From Paracoccaceae bacterium (GTDB lineage: Bacteria > Pseudomonadota > Alphaproteobacteria > Rhodobacterales > Rhodobacteraceae), in contig JAIXZW010000003.1 in assembly GCA_027489375.1 (NCBI GenBank), forward strand, positions 1 through 64,000: DNA of 64,000 nucleotides, in the 5' to 3' direction. Below the pieces are notes generated by a model that saw only the letters and a list, made by a program, of their open reading frames with translations, made no database searches and was not told where the DNA came from. The translations under genes and the position numbers were made by a program. Of this stretch, positions 18,510-26,719 are shown piece by piece. Positions within the stretch are counted from its first letter, which is position 1, and the number at the start of each line of letters is the position of its first letter.

Positions 18510-21382
18510 TCAGCCGCGAGGATGCGCCGCGACTGGGCGGCCTGGGCGTTGTAATCCTCTTGCCATTCGGTCGGGCCGTTGGACGGGCTGACCTGAACCG
18601 CCGTCACCTTGTATTCGGGGCAGTTGGTTGCCCAGTCCGAGAAGTCGGTGGTGATGACGTTGGCCTGCGTGTCGGGGTGGTGGAAGGTCGTATAGACCAC
18701 ACCGGGGGACACGCGGTCGGTGATCTTGGCCTTCAACGCGGTTTCGCCCGAGCGGGAGGCCAGTTTCACGAATTGCCCATCGCGCACGCCGCGGACTTCG
18801 GCGTCGTGCGGGTGGATTTCGAGAACGTCCTGATCGTGCCACACCACGTTGTCGGTGCGGCGGGTCTGCGCACCGACGTTGTATTGCGACAGGATCCGGC
18901 CCGTGGTGAGCAGGAGCGGGAAGCGGGGACCCGTCTTTTCATCGGTCGCCACGTATTCGGTGATGATGAATTTGCCCTTGCCGCGCACGAAACCGTCGAT
19001 GTGCATCAGGGGCGTGCCCTCGGGCGCCTTTTCGTTGCAGGGCCACTGGATGGAGCCCATCGTTTCGAGCCGTTCGTAGTTCACGCCCGCGAAGGAGGGG
19101 GTGAGCATGGCGATTTCGTCCATGATCTGGGACGGGTGGGTATAGGCCCAGCCTGCGCCCATCGCATTGGCGAACATCTGGGTCACTTCCCAGTCGGCGT
19201 AGCCCTGTTTCGGGGCCATCACCTTGCGGACGCGGTTGATGCGGCGTTCGGCGTTGGTGAAGGTGCCGTCCTTTTCGAGGAAGGAGGAACCGGGGAAGAA
19301 GACGTGGGCGTAGTTTGCGGTTTCGTTCAGGAAGAGGTCGTGGACGATGACGCATTCCATCGCGGCCAGACCGGCGGCGACGTGTTTGGTGTCGGGGTCG
19401 GATTGCAGGATGTCTTCGCCCTGGCAATAAAGACCCTTGAAGGTGCCTTCGACCGCGGCGTCGAGCATGTTGGGGATGCGGAGGCCCGGTTCGTTGTCGA
19501 TCTTGACGCCCCAGAGCGATTCGAAGACTTCGCGGACCGAGTCGTTCTTCACATGGCGGTAGCCCGGCAGTTCGTGCGGGAAGGACCCCATGTCGCAGGA
19601 GCCTTGCACGTTGTTCTGGCCACGCAGCGGGTTCACGCCCACGCCACGGCGGCCGATGTTGCCGGTGAGCATGGCAAGGTTGGCGATGCCGATGACCGTG
19701 GTGGAACCCTGCGAGTGTTCGGTCACGCCGAGGCCGTAGTAGATGGAGCCGTTGCCGCCGAGCGCGTAAAGGCGGGCAGCGGCGCGGAGTTCCTCGGCCG
19801 GAACGCCGGTGAGGAGCTGCGTCGCCTCGGGCGAGTGGCGGGGGTCCGCGACGAAGGCGGCGTAGTCCTGGAATTCGTCCCAGTCGCAGCGTTCACGGAT
19901 GAAGGCTTCGTTGAAGAGGCCTTCGGTCACGATGGTATGGGCGATGGCGGTGACGACGGCGACGTTGGTGCCGGGGGTCAGTTGCAGGTGGTGCGACGCC
20001 TTGATGTGGGCAGAATCGACAAGGTCGATGCGGCGCGGGTCGACGACGATGAGCTTCGCGCCCTGACGCAGGCGCTTTTTCAGGCGCGACGCAAAGACGG
20101 GGTGGCCATCGGTCGGGTTGGCGCCGATCAGGATGACGACATCGGTTTCCTCGACCGAGTCGAAGTCCTGCGTGCCGGCCGAGGTGCCGAAGGTCTGGCC
20201 AAGCCCGTAGCCGGTGGGCGAATGGCAGACGCGGGCGCAGGTGTCGGTGTTGTTGTTGCCGAACACCGCGCGGGTGAGTTTCTGGACGAGGAAGGTTTCC
20301 TCGTTCGTGCAGCGCGACGAGGTGATGACGCCGACGGAATGGCGGCCATGCTTGGCGATCAGGCCGTTCATGCGGGCGGCGGCGAATTCCATCGCCTCGG
20401 GCCACGAGACCTCTTTCCACGGGTCGTTGATCGAGTCGCGGATCATGGGCGAGAGGATGCGGTCTTTGTGCGACGCGTAGCCATAGGCGAAGCGGCCCTT
20501 GACGCAGCTATGCCCACGGTTCGCCTTGCCGTGCTTGTAGGGGGTCATGCGGACGAGTTCGTCGCCGCGCATCTCGGCCTTGAACGAGCAGCCGACGCCG
20601 CAATAGGCGCAGGTGGTGATGACCGAGCGTTCGGGGGTGCCGATTTCGATGATGGATTTCTCTTGCAGGGTCGCGGTCGGGCAGGCCTGAACGCAAGCGC
20701 CGCAGGAGACGCAGTCGGAGGTGAGGGCGGTATCGGTTTTCGCGCCGAAGGAGACGCGGCTATCAAAACCGCGGCCTTCGATGGTGAGGGCGAAGGTGCC
20801 TTGCACTTCCTCGCAGGCGCGGACGCAGCGGGAGCAGACGATGCACTTGGCGGGGTCGTAGGAGAAGTAGGGGTTGCTGTCGTCTTTGGGCAGGTATTGG
20901 GGGTTCGCCTCGCCCGAGGTGTTCTTGGCTTTGAAGTGGGTGTCCACCGCTTCGTAGCGCACGTCGCGCAGGCCGACCGCGCCCGCCATGTCCTGCAATT
21001 CGCAATCGCCGTTGGCCGAGCAGGTCAGGCAGTCGAGCGGGTGGTCCGAGATGTAAAGCTCCATCACGCCGCGGCGGAGTTGCTTGAGCTTGCTGTTCTG
21101 GGTGTGGACCTTGAGGCCGGGGGCCACAGGGGTGGTGCAGGAGGCGGGGGTTCCGGCGCGGCCTTCGATTTCGACGAGGCACAGGCGGCAGGAGCCGAAG
21201 GCGTCGATGCTGTCGGTGGCGCAGAGTTTCGGGACGGTGATCCCGATTTCGGCGGCGGCGCGCATGATGGAGGTGCCTGCGGGAACGGTGACGTCGAAGC
21301 CGTCGATGGTCAGCGTCACCAGTTCCTTCGCCTTGGAGGCGGGGGTGCCGAAGTCGCGGTCGGGGATGATGAAGTCTTTCAT
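18506..21382 (-). CDS. fdsA: FdsA, catalytic alpha subunit of NAD-dependent formate dehydrogenase
   Basis: FdsA oxidises formate to CO2 in the cytoplasm at a bis-MGD molybdenum centre. The 958-residue subunit starts with a NuoG-like part: a [2Fe-2S] domain (CATDSIDAFGSCRLC), the HPLDCLTCSANGDC site and two ferredoxin-type clusters (CIVCSRCVRAC, CVSCGACVQAC). The molybdopterin domain opens with CAYCGVGC and has the active-site DTCARVCHSPTG, so the metal ligand is cysteine, not selenocysteine. The C-terminal cofactor-binding domain is complete. It overlaps fdsB upstream and fdhD downstream by 4 bp each. Confidence 0.96.
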   Translation of the reverse strand: MKDFIIPDRDFGTPASKAKELVTLTIDGFDVTVPAGTSIMRAAAEIGITVPKLCATDSIDAFGSCRLCLVEIEGRAGTPASCTTPVAPGLKVHTQNSKLKQLRRGVMELYISDHPLDCLTCSANGDCELQDMAGAVGLRDVRYEAVDTHFKAKNTSGEANPQYLPKDDSNPYFSYDPAKCIVCSRCVRACEEVQGTFALTIEGRGFDSRVSFGAKTDTALTSDCVSCGACVQACPTATLQEKSIIEIGTPERSVITTCAYCGVGCSFKAEMRGDELVRMTPYKHGKANRGHSCVKGRFAYGYASHKDRILSPMIRDSINDPWKEVSWPEAMEFAAARMNGLIAKHGRHSVGVITSSRCTNEETFLVQKLTRAVFGNNNTDTCARVCHSPTGYGLGQTFGTSAGTQDFDSVEETDVVILIGANPTDGHPVFASRLKKRLRQGAKLIVVDPRRIDLVDSAHIKASHHLQLTPGTNVAVVTAIAHTIVTEGLFNEAFIRERCDWDEFQDYAAFVADPRHSPEATQLLTGVPAEELRAAARLYALGGNGSIYYGLGVTEHSQGSTTVIGIANLAMLTGNIGRRGVGVNPLRGQNNVQGSCDMGSFPHELPGYRHVKNDSVREVFESLWGVKIDNEPGLRIPNMLDAAVEGTFKGLYCQGEDILQSDPDTKHVAAGLAAMECVIVHDLFLNETANYAHVFFPGSSFLEKDGTFTNAERRINRVRKVMAPKQGYADWEVTQMFANAMGAGWAYTHPSQIMDEIAMLTPSFAGVNYERLETMGSIQWPCNEKAPEGTPLMHIDGFVRGKGKFIITEYVATDEKTGPRFPLLLTTGRILSQYNVGAQTRRTDNVVWHDQDVLEIHPHDAEVRGVRDGQFVKLASRSGETALKAKITDRVSPGVVYTTFHHPDTQANVITTDFSDWATNCPEYKVTAVQVSPSNGPTEWQEDYNAQAAQSRRILAAE

Positions 21383-22896
21383 TCGGCGGCTTCCTTCATG
21401 GGGGCGAAGTCATCGGGGAAATGGGTCAGGGCGGACATCACCGGATAGGGGGTGAACCCGCCGAGAGCGCAAAGCGATCCCGATTTCATGGTGTTGCAAA
21501 GGTCGGTCAGCAGCGGGATGGCGGCAGAGTCGCCCTTGGCGATGCGGTCGACGGTTTCGACGCCGCGCACCGCGCCGATCCGGCAGGGGGTGCATTTGCC
21601 GCAGGATTCGATGGCGCAGAATTCCATCGCGAAGCGGGCCTGTTTCAGCATGTCGGCGGAGTCGTCGAAGATCACGAGGCCGGCGTGGCCGATCAGCCCC
21701 TCTTTCGCGCCGAATTCCTCATACCCGAAGGGGGTGTCGAAGAGGGCGCGGGGGAAGTAGGCGCCGAGGGGGCCGCCGACCTGCACCGCTTTGACGGGGC
21801 GGCCCGTGGCGGTGCCGCCACCGATGGCGTCGACGATCTGGCCGAGGGTGAGGCCGAAGGCAGCCTCGAACAAGCCGCCGTGTTTCACGTTGCCCGCGAT
21901 TTGCAGCGGGATGGTGCCGCGCGAGCGGCCAAGGCCGAAGTCTTTGTAATGGGCCGCGCCCTTTTCAAAGATCACGGGGACGGTTGCGAGCGAGATGACG
22001 TTGTTGACCACCGTGGGGCGGCCAAGGAAGCCTTGCAGCGCGGGGAGCGGCGGCTTGGCGCGGACGACGCCGCGTTTGCCTTCGAGCGAGTTGAGGAGCG
22101 AGGTTTCCTCGCCGCAGACATAAGCGCCTGCGCCGACGCGGATTTCCATGTCGAAGGCATGGGCCGAGCCGAGGATGGACGCCCCGAGGATGCCAGCGTT
22201 GCGGGCGAGAATTACGGCGGCGGACATAACCTCGATCGCGTCGGGGTATTCGCTGCGGATGTAGACGTAGCCTTTGGTCGCACCCGTGGCGAGGCCCGCG
22301 ATCACCATGCCTTCGATCAGGGTGAGGGGGTCGCCCTCCATAAGCATACGGTCGGCGAAGGTGCCGCTATCGCCCTCATCCGCGTTGCAGACGATGTATT
22401 TCTGGTCGGCCTTGGCCTCGGACACAGTTTTCCACTTGATGCCCGTGGGGAAGCCAGCGCCGCCACGGCCACGCAGGCCGCTGTCGGTGACTTCGGACAC
22501 GATGGCGGGGCGGTCCATGCCGAGCGCGCGGCGCAGGCCCGCAAGGCCGCCGTGGGCTTCGTAATCCGAGAGCGAGAGCGGGTCGATCAGGCCGACGCGG
22601 GCGAAGGTGAGGCGGGTTTGCTGCGCCATCCACGGCAGCGCATCGGTGGGGCCGAGCGACAGGGGGCCACCGTCGAAGATCTGCGCGACATCGGCTGCGG
22701 TCATGGGGCCAAAGGCGACGCGGCCATTCGGGGTTTCAACCTCGACCAGCGGTTCGAGCCAGACCATGCCGCGCGAGCCGTTGCGGACGATCTGCACGGT
22801 GAGGCCGCGCTTTGCGGCCTCGGCCTTAACGGCGGTGACAACCTCGTCAGAGCCGAGGGCGCGGGCGGCGGCGTCGCGGGGGATGTAGATTTTCAT
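21379..22896 (-). CDS. fdsB: FdsB, NADH-binding beta subunit of formate dehydrogenase
   Basis: FdsB is the diaphorase subunit that passes electrons from FdsA to NAD+. The 505-residue protein is a NuoF homologue with an extra thioredoxin-like N-terminal domain (about 1-110). It has the NADH/FMN-binding loop LRGRGGAGFPTGIKW, CNADEGDSGTFADR and YVCGEETSLLNSLEG, and the C-terminal [4Fe-4S] ligands in ESCGKCTPC with a distant cysteine in SGSLCALG. It overlaps fdsG by 4 bp at its start and fdsA by 4 bp at its stop. Confidence 0.95.
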   Translation of the reverse strand: MKIYIPRDAAARALGSDEVVTAVKAEAAKRGLTVQIVRNGSRGMVWLEPLVEVETPNGRVAFGPMTAADVAQIFDGGPLSLGPTDALPWMAQQTRLTFARVGLIDPLSLSDYEAHGGLAGLRRALGMDRPAIVSEVTDSGLRGRGGAGFPTGIKWKTVSEAKADQKYIVCNADEGDSGTFADRMLMEGDPLTLIEGMVIAGLATGATKGYVYIRSEYPDAIEVMSAAVILARNAGILGASILGSAHAFDMEIRVGAGAYVCGEETSLLNSLEGKRGVVRAKPPLPALQGFLGRPTVVNNVISLATVPVIFEKGAAHYKDFGLGRSRGTIPLQIAGNVKHGGLFEAAFGLTLGQIVDAIGGGTATGRPVKAVQVGGPLGAYFPRALFDTPFGYEEFGAKEGLIGHAGLVIFDDSADMLKQARFAMEFCAIESCGKCTPCRIGAVRGVETVDRIAKGDSAAIPLLTDLCNTMKSGSLCALGGFTPYPVMSALTHFPDDFAPMKEAAE

Positions 22897-23366
22897 GCGT
22901 TGACCCCTGCGAGGATGCTGTCGATGCGGGCTTCATCCACGCGGCCCACCAGTTTGCCGTCGATCATGGCGGCGGGGGCGCAGGCGCAGAGGCCGAGGCA
23001 GAAGATGGGTTCGAGCGTGACCTGACCGTCACGGGTGGTTTCGTGCCATTCGATGCCGAGTTTGTTCTGGGCATGGGCGGCGACGCGGTCCGCGCCCATC
23101 GACTGGCACGCCTCGGCGCGGCAGAGTTTGAGGACGTGCTTGCCGGCCGGGTCTTCGCGGAAGTCGTGGTAGAAGGACATGACGCCGTGAACCTCGGCCT
23201 TCGACAGGTTCAGGCTTTTGGCGATCACGGGGAGCGCGTCTTGCGGGACGTAGCCGAAGCTTTCCTGAATGGCGTGGAGGATCGGGAGGAGCGGACCTTC
23301 CAGCCCGTCATGCGCGGCGAGGATGGCATCGACGCGGGAAAGGATTTCGGCGGTTTGCAGAGTCAT
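22893..23366 (-). CDS. fdsG: FdsG, [2Fe-2S] gamma subunit of formate dehydrogenase
   Basis: FdsG is the NuoE-like electron-transfer subunit. The 157-residue protein binds one [2Fe-2S] cluster through CRAEAC and CLGLC. The ATG at 23366 gives a normal NuoE length and has AAGGG before it; an upstream in-frame start would add 18 residues unlike the family. It is the first structural gene, so its upstream region (23367-23460) is expected to carry the operon promoter. Expression is probably controlled by the LysR gene just upstream. Confidence 0.94.
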   Translation of the reverse strand: MTLQTAEILSRVDAILAAHDGLEGPLLPILHAIQESFGYVPQDALPVIAKSLNLSKAEVHGVMSFYHDFREDPAGKHVLKLCRAEACQSMGADRVAAHAQNKLGIEWHETTRDGQVTLEPIFCLGLCACAPAAMIDGKLVGRVDEARIDSILAGVNA

Positions 23367-23402
23367 GGCGGGCCCTTTGTTCGTTAAGAGGTGTGATACG
23401 CC

Positions 23403-23455
23403 GTTTGATAGGGGAATCAATATTGAAATATCGTTGTTTGATAGACGGCATCTAT
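23403..23455 (-). promoter_or_regulatory. Candidate LysR operator and promoter of the fds operon
   Basis: The 9-mer GTTTGATAG occurs twice (23403-23411 and 23436-23444), 33 bp apart, which is about three helical turns. The second copy overlaps an inverted repeat ATAGA-N5-TCTAT (23441-23455) of the T-N11-A form bound by LysR regulators. The block is much more AT-rich than its surroundings and ends 37 bp before fdsG. Confidence 0.55.
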
Positions 23456-23495
23456 TGAACGGGGTGGCTTAACGGGGTTTGGATCGGGCGGATCA

Positions 23496-23693
23496 GGAAA
23501 CGCGACCCGCGTTTCCCCGCCCGCAACGCAACGGCTCCACCCGACCCGTTCCGCAAGCATGACAGAGGCCAGCGCACGACCCGGCGGGCGAGAAGCGCCC
23601 GCCATGGGCGGGGCGGGCGCTGGCCGGTGGCCTTTGGGGCCACCGGCGGCAGGTGAAACCGGCAATGCGTGGCAAAGGCACGCGCCTTTGCCA
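23496..23693. repeat. Array of strong hairpins between lysR and fdsG
   Basis: Four perfect stems lie in 198 bp: 9 bp with a 3-nt loop (23496-23516), 8 bp with a 5-nt loop (23583-23603), 9 bp with a 5-nt loop (23624-23646) and 10 bp with a 4-nt loop (23670-23693). The second sits inside a wider inverted repeat GGCCAGCGC / GCGCTGGCC (23567-23575 and 23617-23625). The last stem lies 12 bp beyond the LysR stop and may end that transcript, though no T run follows. The function of the rest is unknown. Confidence 0.75.
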
Positions 23694-23705
23694 TTGAGGC
23701 CCGAT

Positions 23706-24599
23706 CTAGATTCCCGACGTTTTCCCGAACCGCTCCGCTTCCGCGATCAGTGCGGCCAGCACGGGGGTCAGCGGGTCGCGGCGGGCGGCGATGAGGCCGA
23801 CGAGGTGTTCGACCTCGGGCTCCACGATGGGGATGGCGCGAAGCTGGCCGCCGCCTGCGAACATCAGCGCGAGTTCGCGGGGCACGACCGAAGCCCAGCG
23901 CCCCGTCATGACATGGGCGGTCAGGGCGATGGTGGAGTTCGATTCGACCTGTGCGGTGACGCGGGCGCCTGCTTCGGCGAGGTGCTGGTTGATGATGCGG
24001 CGGTTCTGCATGTCGCCCGTGAGCAGGCAGAGTGGTTGTTCCGCGACCTCGGCCCATGTGACGCTTTCGCGGTCGGCAAGGGGGGAGGAGGAGGCGCAGA
24101 GCAGGCGGTAGAATTCGGCGTAAAGCGGGATTTGCGCCACGCGGCCAAGGGGTTCGTTGTCGAGGTAGGTGATGCCTGCGTCGAGGTCGAGGGATTCGAT
24201 GCCAGACAGGATCTCGGCGCTGGTGCGGGACAGGATCGAGACGCGGACGTTGGGGTGGCGGGCGATGAAGGGCGCGGTGAGGCCCGCGATCATCGGGAGT
24301 GCCGTGGGGATGACGCCGAGGCGGACGTTGCCGGAAAGACCTGCGCGGACGGTGCGCATCTCGTCCTTCAGGGCGCGCATGTCGCCGACGATGCGGCGGC
24401 CCCAGTCGAGGACGCGCTGGCCTTCGGGCGTCAGGCCCTGAAAGCGCGAGCCGCGAAAGACGAGTTGCACGCCGAGCTGGTCTTCGAGCTGGCGGATGGC
24501 GGAAGAGAGGGTGGGCTGGGTCACGCCACACACCTCGGCCGCGCGGCCGAAGTGGCGTTCGTTGGCGAGGGCGATGAACATTTCCAGCTTGTCGATCAT
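23706..24599 (-). CDS. LysR family transcriptional regulator, probable fds operon activator
   Basis: The 297-residue protein has the LysR layout: an N-terminal winged helix-turn-helix (MIDKLEMFIALANERHFGRAAEVCGVTQPTLS, SAIRQLEDQLG) and a periplasmic-binding-protein-like sensor domain (GNVRLGVIPTALPMIA onward). The ATG at 24599 is used rather than the start 12 codons upstream, since LysR proteins begin just before the helix. It is upstream of, and in the same direction as, fdsGBA, separated by a 339-bp gap with a candidate operator. Control of formate dehydrogenase is inferred from position. The inducer is unknown. Confidence 0.9.
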   Translation of the reverse strand: MIDKLEMFIALANERHFGRAAEVCGVTQPTLSSAIRQLEDQLGVQLVFRGSRFQGLTPEGQRVLDWGRRIVGDMRALKDEMRTVRAGLSGNVRLGVIPTALPMIAGLTAPFIARHPNVRVSILSRTSAEILSGIESLDLDAGITYLDNEPLGRVAQIPLYAEFYRLLCASSSPLADRESVTWAEVAEQPLCLLTGDMQNRRIINQHLAEAGARVTAQVESNSTIALTAHVMTGRWASVVPRELALMFAGGGQLRAIPIVEPEVEHLVGLIAARRDPLTPVLAALIAEAERFGKTSGI

Positions 24600-24660
24600 G
24601 TGACGAGCCTGCCCCCATTCGCCGCTTGTCCGCAAGGGGCGGGGGGCTTACCTGTTGGGC

Positions 24661-25452
24661 ATGAGACATTTGATCCCGCTTATTCCCAAGCCCGCCTATG
24701 TGCCCGTGATCCGCCTGAGCGGGGCGATCGGGGGGCCACGTGGCCTATCGGACGCGGCCCTTGCGCCGCTGGTCGAGCGGGCGTTTGCGCGGGGCAAGCC
24801 TGCGGCGGTGGCGCTGGTGGTGAATTCGCCCGGCGGGTCGGCGGCGCAATCGTCGCTGATCGCGGCGCGGGTGCGGCGGCTGGCCGAGGAGAAGAAGGTT
24901 CCGGTGCACGCCTTTGTCGAGGATGTGGCGGCATCGGGCGGATATTGGCTGGCCTGTGCGGCGGATGACATCTGGGTGGATCAGGCGAGTATCGTGGGGT
25001 CCATCGGGGTGATCTTTGCGTCCTTCGGCTTCCCCGAGTTGATGGCGCGGCAGGGGGTCGAGCGGCGCGTGGTGACGGCGGGGCGGTCGAAGAGTTTCGC
25101 CGATCCCTTCCTGCCGCAGAAGCCCGAGGATGTGGAGCGGCTGCGCGCCTTGCAGGAGCCGATCCATCAGGCCTTCATCGACCATGTGAAGGCGCGGCGC
25201 GGGGCGCGGCTGGATGCTACGGCAGACCTGTTCAACGCCGATGTCTGGGTCGGCGCGCAGGCGGTGAAACTGGGGCTGGTGGACGGGGTGGGGCATCTGG
25301 TCCCCAAACTGAAGGAGCTTTACGGCGACAAGGTGCGGCTGGTGCCGTTCGGGCAGAAGCGGAGCCTGTTGCAGCGCTTCGGGTTGGCCGCGGTGGACGG
25401 GGTGATGCAGGGCGTGGAAGAGCGGGCGCTTTGGGCGAGGTTCGGGCTGTGA
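24661..25452 (+). CDS. S49 family serine peptidase (SppA/SohB-like)
   Basis: S49 peptidases cut membrane-bound peptides such as leftover signal peptides. This 263-residue protein has the catalytic serine at S92 in AASGGYWLA and the general-base lysine at K144 in GRSKSFADPF, the Ser-Lys dyad of single-domain SppA. VVNSPGG upstream forms the oxyanion region. No clear membrane anchor is seen, unlike SppA of E. coli. The ATG at 24661 is preferred over a TTG two codons upstream. It overlaps the next small gene by 4 bp. Confidence 0.88.
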   Translation: MRHLIPLIPKPAYVPVIRLSGAIGGPRGLSDAALAPLVERAFARGKPAAVALVVNSPGGSAAQSSLIAARVRRLAEEKKVPVHAFVEDVAASGGYWLACAADDIWVDQASIVGSIGVIFASFGFPELMARQGVERRVVTAGRSKSFADPFLPQKPEDVERLRALQEPIHQAFIDHVKARRGARLDATADLFNADVWVGAQAVKLGLVDGVGHLVPKLKELYGDKVRLVPFGQKRSLLQRFGLAAVDGVMQGVEERALWARFGL

Positions 25453-25628
25453 TCAAGGGCGCGATCTTCTTCCTGATCATCATGGTGGCCATCGGGCTGA
25501 TCGGGAACGCGATTGCGCCGGGGTCGGTCGGGCGCATGGTGCGGCGGCAGTTGCCGAAAGCCTCTACCTGTCCGCGCTGCGGGCGCTATCTGTTCGGCAA
25601 GACGGGATGCGATTGCCGGAAGGGGTAG
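25449..25628 (+). CDS. Small membrane protein with zinc-ribbon-like tail
   Basis: The 59-residue product starts at a GTG that overlaps the peptidase stop (GTGA). It has one N-terminal membrane segment (about 4-24, IFFLIIMVAIGLIGNAIA) followed by a basic linker and a cysteine cluster CPRCGRYLFGKTGCDC, which could bind zinc. I know no named family. Its overlap with the S49 gene suggests it is an anchor or partner for the peptidase, which lacks its own membrane helix; this is inference. Confidence 0.7.
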   Translation: MIKGAIFFLIIMVAIGLIGNAIAPGSVGRMVRRQLPKASTCPRCGRYLFGKTGCDCRKG

Positions 25629-25630
25629 TT

Positions 25631-26407
25631 ATGCGGGCTTTGGTGACGGGTGCGGGCAAGCGTCTCGGGCGGGCGATGGCGCTTTATCTTGCGGCGCGCG
25701 GCTATGATGTGGCGGTGCATTATTCCAGCAGCGCGGCCGAGGCCGAGGCGGTGGTTGCCGAAATCCGTGCGATGGGGCGGCGGGCGGTGGCCTTGCAAGC
25801 GGACCTGTTGCGCGAGGACGAGGTGACGGGGCTGGTCGCGCGTGCGGTCGACGGTTTGGGCGGTGCCTTGACCCTGCTGGTCAACAACGCGTCGATCTTC
25901 GAGCATGACACGATCCGCGAGTCGACCCGCGAGAGCTGGGACCGGCATATGGAATCGAACCTGCGTGCGCCCTATGTGCTGACCCAAGGCTTCGCGGCGC
26001 AGGTGCCCGAGGCGGAGACGGACGCCAATGGCGAGCCGCGGGCGCGGGGGCTGGTGGTCAATATGCTCGACCAGCGGGTGCTGCGGCCCACGCCGGAGTT
26101 TTCGACCTATACGATTGCCAAGATGGGCCTGTGGGCACTGACACGGACGGCAGCGCAGGGGTTGGCGCCGCATGTGCGGGTGAACGGGATCGGGCCGGGA
26201 CCGACCTTGCAGGGCGGGCGGCAGAGCGCGGAGCAGTTCGCGCGGCAGCGGGCGGCCACGGTTCTGGGGCGCGGGGCGAGTGCCGAGGACATCTGCGCGG
26301 CGCTTGGTTTCCTGATCGATTCGCCCGCCGTTACGGGGCAGATGATCGCCGTGGACGGGGGCCAGCATCTGGGCTGGCAGACGCCGGATACATTCGGTGT
26401 GGAGTGA
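25631..26407 (+). CDS. SDR family oxidoreductase, pteridine reductase-like
   Basis: The 258-residue enzyme is a classical short-chain dehydrogenase. The NADP-binding motif is TGAGKRLGRAMA, the structural NNAS motif is LLVNNASIF, and the catalytic Tyr-Lys pair is YTIAK. The Lys-Arg in the glycine loop and the GPGPTLQGGRQS stretch recall FolM and pteridine reductases that make tetrahydro-pterins. The ATG at 25631 follows AGGGG and lies 2 bp after the preceding small gene, so the three genes form an operon. The substrate is not certain. Confidence 0.82.
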   Translation: MRALVTGAGKRLGRAMALYLAARGYDVAVHYSSSAAEAEAVVAEIRAMGRRAVALQADLLREDEVTGLVARAVDGLGGALTLLVNNASIFEHDTIRESTRESWDRHMESNLRAPYVLTQGFAAQVPEAETDANGEPRARGLVVNMLDQRVLRPTPEFSTYTIAKMGLWALTRTAAQGLAPHVRVNGIGPGPTLQGGRQSAEQFARQRAATVLGRGASAEDICAALGFLIDSPAVTGQMIAVDGGQHLGWQTPDTFGVE

Positions 26408-26719
26408 GGTTTACAGGTGGACGAAGCGGAGTTGTCCACCTTGGATGTTTCACGGTAATTCCTGTCACGAATTCGTTAAGTTTTTCAAACATTTGCCGCG
26501 TGGTCAAAAATGTTTGTAGTGAAATCAATATCTTACAAATATGCCTAAAAAATAGGCAACGCGACGAAGCGGGCCAAAAACAAGGAGAATCCGGCAAAAC
26601 CCGAAACTTCCCCACCAAGTTATCCACAGAATGGGTGGACAGGTTAGCTCTTGCTCAAAGGTATAGAGTCGGTGCAGCCGGAGGGAGAATCGATGACTCG
26701 CGGATGCAGGTGAAGGGCA
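26408..26719. promoter_or_regulatory. AT-rich regulatory region upstream of uvrC with several palindromes
   Basis: No gene is seen in these 312 bp. They hold an 8-bp inverted repeat AGGTGGAC / GTCCACCT (26415-26441, possible SDR terminator), a 9-bp pair CAAACATTT / AAATGTTTG (26486-26516), a small GCCTA / TAGGC hairpin with an A5 loop (26543-26557) and a perfect DnaA-box-like TTATCCACA (26620-26628). The centre is strikingly AT-rich. No LexA-type GTTC-N7-GTTC box is evident. Confidence 0.6.

Noticed and set aside
18560-21448. 962-codon open frame antisense to fdsA
   Set aside because: Its length reflects GC-rich third codon positions in fdsA. The protein has no recognisable domain.
26331-26627. 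98-residue minus-strand frame in the AT-rich gap before uvrC
   Set aside because: It overlaps the SDR gene, has no convincing ribosome binding site, and its sequence is explained by the palindromes of the gap.
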